Assembly: GCF_036634195.1 (NCBI RefSeq)
Contig: NZ_JAZIFY010000001.1
Coordinates: 4,908,501-4,972,500, forward strand
DNA from: Streptomyces sp. P9-A4
GTDB taxonomy: Bacteria; Actinomycetota; Actinomycetes; Streptomycetales; Streptomycetaceae
DNA length: 64,000 nt
Reading direction: 5' to 3'
The notes under the pieces: model-generated
Databases searched by the model: none
Seen by the model: the letters and a program-made list of their open reading frames with translations, nothing else
What the model was told of the DNA's origin: nothing
Translations under genes and position numbers: made by a program
Part shown: positions 62,076-64,000 of the stretch, piece after piece
Layout of the letters: every line of letters begins with the position of its first letter
Numbering within the stretch: position 1 is the stretch's first letter

Positions 62076-62834
62076 ATGGCCGTTCGTGCCCCGTCGTCGC
62101 GTATCCGCAGGGCCGTCGTGCCCCTGGCGCTCTGCGCCGGTCTGAGCGTGGGGGTCACCGCCTGCGCCGCCGACCCGGACGAGGGGACCAACGGCGTGGG
62201 GAGGCTCTCCGCGCCCGAGATCGAGGGCAAGGCGCGCTCCGTGGCGGACGCGGCGAAGGCGGTACGGCTCTCCGGCACCCTGGTCAGCAAGGGCGACACG
62301 TTCAAGCTGAACATGCGCCTCAAGCAGGACGGCGCCACCGGCTCCGTGGTGACGAAGAACAGCACCTTCGAGCTGCTGCGGGTCGGCGACGCGCTCTATC
62401 TCAAGGCCGACGCGGACTTCTGGGCGCACGACGACAAGGGCGGCGACACGCCGACGAAGGCGGACGCCGAGGCCGCCGACAAACTCGACGACAAGTACGT
62501 GAAGGTGCCGCAGGGCGACCCCTCGTACAAGCAGCTGCGCGGCTTCACCGACATGGGGCTGCTGCTCGACGGGCTGATCGGTCTGCACGGCGACATGGTC
62601 AAGGGCGACCGGGACCAGATCGGCGGGGTCCGCACGGTCAAGGTGAAGGGCGGCGCGGACGGCGAGGGCGGCACTCTCGACGTGGCCCTTGAGGGCTCCC
62701 CGTACCCGCTGAGGTTCGCGCGGGGCGGGGGCGCGGGCGTCGTGATGCTCTCCGAGTGGAACAAGGACTTCCCGCTCGCCGCGCCTTCGACGGGGGAGAC
62801 CCTCGACTACGGCAAGCAGCTGCCCCGGACCTGA
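62076..62834 (+). CDS. LppX/LprAFG-type lipoprotein
   Basis: 252 residues. Basic start, hydrophobic region and lipobox VTACAAD (Cys about 30) mark it as lipid-anchored. The body (APEIEGKARSVADAAKAVRLSGTLV, LRVGDALYLKAD, VKVKGGADGEGGTLDVALEGSPYPLRF) is the LolA/LppX-like half-barrel that in mycobacteria carries lipids. Carrier role inferred from the fold. Confidence 0.82.
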   Translation: MAVRAPSSRIRRAVVPLALCAGLSVGVTACAADPDEGTNGVGRLSAPEIEGKARSVADAAKAVRLSGTLVSKGDTFKLNMRLKQDGATGSVVTKNSTFELLRVGDALYLKADADFWAHDDKGGDTPTKADAEAADKLDDKYVKVPQGDPSYKQLRGFTDMGLLLDGLIGLHGDMVKGDRDQIGGVRTVKVKGGADGEGGTLDVALEGSPYPLRFARGGGAGVVMLSEWNKDFPLAAPSTGETLDYGKQLPRT

Positions 62835-62856
62835 GCGGTCCGGCAGGCTGAGGTGA

Positions 62857-63363
62857 TCAGCGCCTGCGGCGCTTGAACAGGAGTTTCGGGAGGCCCGCCG
62901 GTACCGGTTCGCGGGTCGTGGCCTCCGTCGGCAGCGGTACGGCGGCCAGCGAGCCGTCCGGCAGCTCCGTGGTCGAGGCGCGGGGTTCGAGGCGCAGCAC
63001 CCGGCACTCGCGCGCCCAGCGGCCGGTCATGGCCTCGCCGTCGGGTGCGTTGAGCCGCTTGCCCTTGAGCTCGGCGACCGCCGCGTCCCACTCGTCCGTA
63101 CCGTGGGCGAGTTCGCGTACGGCGGCGGTCCAGGCGACGAGCCGGCCGCCCTTGTCCTTGCTGCGGACCGTGACCTCGGCCGTCCCGCCGTCCGCGAGGC
63201 CCGGCAGCGGCTGCTCGCCGGGGCCGTCGCCGACGACGAAGGCGGCCCCGTCGTGCCAGACGTGCCAGAGCGCGCGGGCGGGTCCGGTGCCGCGCACCCA
63301 GACGAGGCCGGACTTCTTGGTGGCCTCCTCGACGAGGGCGCCGGTGAGCAGCGTGTCGGTCAT
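62857..63363 (-). CDS. FMN-binding split-barrel-like protein of unknown function
   Basis: 168 residues. GLVWVRGTGPARALWHVWHDGAAFVVGDGPGEQPLPGL and TVRSKDKGGRLVAWTAAVREL recall pyridoxamine-oxidase-like split barrels, but no cofactor residues can be checked. C-terminus ends in KRRRR. Located 22 bases from the convergent lipoprotein stop. Confidence 0.65.
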   Translation of the reverse strand: MTDTLLTGALVEEATKKSGLVWVRGTGPARALWHVWHDGAAFVVGDGPGEQPLPGLADGGTAEVTVRSKDKGGRLVAWTAAVRELAHGTDEWDAAVAELKGKRLNAPDGEAMTGRWARECRVLRLEPRASTTELPDGSLAAVPLPTEATTREPVPAGLPKLLFKRRRR

Positions 63364-63377
63364 GGCCGAAGAGTACC

Positions 63378-63452
63378 CAGGGCCTGTCCTTTGGATCAGG
63401 CCGGATCATGCCAGGCCCCGCGAGCCCGGCATGATCCGGAAGACAGTCCTAG
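63378..63452. repeat. Short inverted-repeat element at corA stop
   Basis: Left end AGGGCCTGTCC and right end GACAGTCCTAG are related inverted tips. Inside, CCGGATCATGCC (63401-63412) faces its perfect complement at 63428-63439. The right CTAG contains the corA TAG stop. Tips resemble those of the elements at 18540 and 45741 and of IS5-type ends; no transposase. Confidence 0.7.
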
Positions 63453-64000
63453 AGCCAGCCGTTGCGCTTGAGGGTGCGGTGGATGGTGAAGCAGACCGCG
63501 ATGATGCCGGTCAGCACCATCGGGTAGCCGTACTTCCAGTGCAGCTCCGGCATGTGGTCGAAGTTCATGCCGTACACGCCGCAGACCGCCGTGGGGACGG
63601 CGACGATCGCCGCCCACGAGGTGATCTTGCGCATGTCCTCGTTCTGCGCGACGGTCGCCTGCGCCAGGTTGGCCTGGAGGATCGAGTTGAGCAGTTCGTC
63701 GAAGCCGACGACCTGCTCCTGGACCCGGGCGAGGTGGTCGGCGACGTCCCGGAAGTACTTCTGGATGTCGGGGTCGACCAGCCGCATGGGCCGCTCGCTG
63801 AGCAGCTGCATCGGGCGCATGAGCGGTGTGACGGCCCGCTTGAACTCCAGCACCTCGCGCTTCAGCTGGTAGATCCGGCCGGTGTCCGTACCGCGCGTGG
63901 AGCCCTTCGCGGCCGGCGAGAAGACGTCGATCTCCAGCTGGTCGATGTCGAGTTCGACCGCGTCGGCGACCGCGATGTAGCCGTCGACGACATGGTCGGA
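63449..64000 (-). CDS. corA: CorA-type magnesium transporter, 5' part outside window
   Basis: The C-terminal 183 residues are visible. Long helices (DIQKYFRDVADHLARVQEQVV, LLNSILQANLAQATVAQNEDM) lead to the first membrane helix (ITSWAAIVAVPTAVCGVYGMNFDHMPE, carrying the YGMN motif of CorA) and the second (YPMVLTGIIAVCFTIHRTLKRNGWL). The protein imports Mg2+ (or Co2+/Ni2+) as a pentamer. Its start is beyond the window edge. The TAG stop is fused to a repeat-element tip. Confidence 0.93.
   Translation of the reverse strand, partial: SDHVVDGYIAVADAVELDIDQLEIDVFSPAAKGSTRGTDTGRIYQLKREVLEFKRAVTPLMRPMQLLSERPMRLVDPDIQKYFRDVADHLARVQEQVVGFDELLNSILQANLAQATVAQNEDMRKITSWAAIVAVPTAVCGVYGMNFDHMPELHWKYGYPMVLTGIIAVCFTIHRTLKRNGWL

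Overview
The window looks like core-chromosome DNA of a Streptomyces or a very close relative. Evidence: very high GC with third-position G/C bias, many GTG starts, GGAGG-type ribosome sites, mycothiol biosynthesis (mshB), the DUF3117 and TatB/HtrA gene neighbourhood of actinobacteria, and paired BldK-type oligopeptide transporters. From memory of the families, the order of housekeeping genes (mshB, ferredoxin, dapC, dapE, LOG, folP2-like, DivIVA-like, tag, DUF3117, O-methyltransferase, ECF sigma, anti-sigma, HtrA, TatB, Mrp, MgtE-N/CBS, CorA) is the ancient actinobacterial block also present in Mycobacterium around mshB to corA. No prophage, CRISPR array, rRNA or complete insertion sequence was seen. 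Layout: 1-6 kb holds a TPM-domain membrane protein cut by the window edge, a GH18-like protein, and a leftward succinate dehydrogenase/fumarate reductase operon (cytochrome b, flavoprotein, iron-sulfur). 6-11 kb has an orphan peptide-binding lipoprotein with a Lys/Glu-rich insert and the translational GTPase TypA/BipA. 11.3-17.2 kb and 24.1-29.8 kb are two paralogous five-gene oligopeptide ABC operons (binding protein, two permeases, two ATPases) with the same 8-bp gene overlaps in the same places. Between these two operons lies the most unusual part of the window, 17.6-24.0 kb: four tandem genes for small secreted disulfide-rich DUF2690 proteins, three secreted peptidoglycan hydrolases each with two peptidoglycan-binding repeats (amidase, MepA-like endopeptidase, M15-like peptidase), and a membrane-anchored HTH regulator whose outer domain is itself a DUF2690 domain. 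I read this as a possible wall-sensing or wall-remodelling system in which the regulator's outer domain resembles the secreted proteins; that is inference. 30-38 kb contains a polytopic membrane protein, an S9 peptidase, a tiny membrane protein, mshB with a small membrane partner, a large protein with a YoaR-type peptidoglycan-binding region, a frameshifted SMI1/KNR4 gene and an odd tRNA-like element. 38-45.7 kb holds a transglutaminase-like protein, a GNAT acetyltransferase, a 7Fe ferredoxin, the lysine/DAP genes dapC and dapE, a lysozyme-like protein and a LOG-family enzyme. 45.9-53.7 kb holds a secreted M9 collagenase, folP2-like, a DivIVA-domain protein, tag, an FG-GAP repeat protein without a signal peptide, an enoyl-CoA hydratase, DUF3117 and an O-methyltransferase. 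53.8-58 kb is an envelope-stress module (ECF sigma, zinc anti-sigma, HtrA, TatB), and the window ends with Mrp, DUF1003, MgtE-N/CBS, a lipoprotein and CorA (cut by the edge). Three short inverted-repeat elements each abut a TAG stop codon, and several short tandem repeats mark gene ends.
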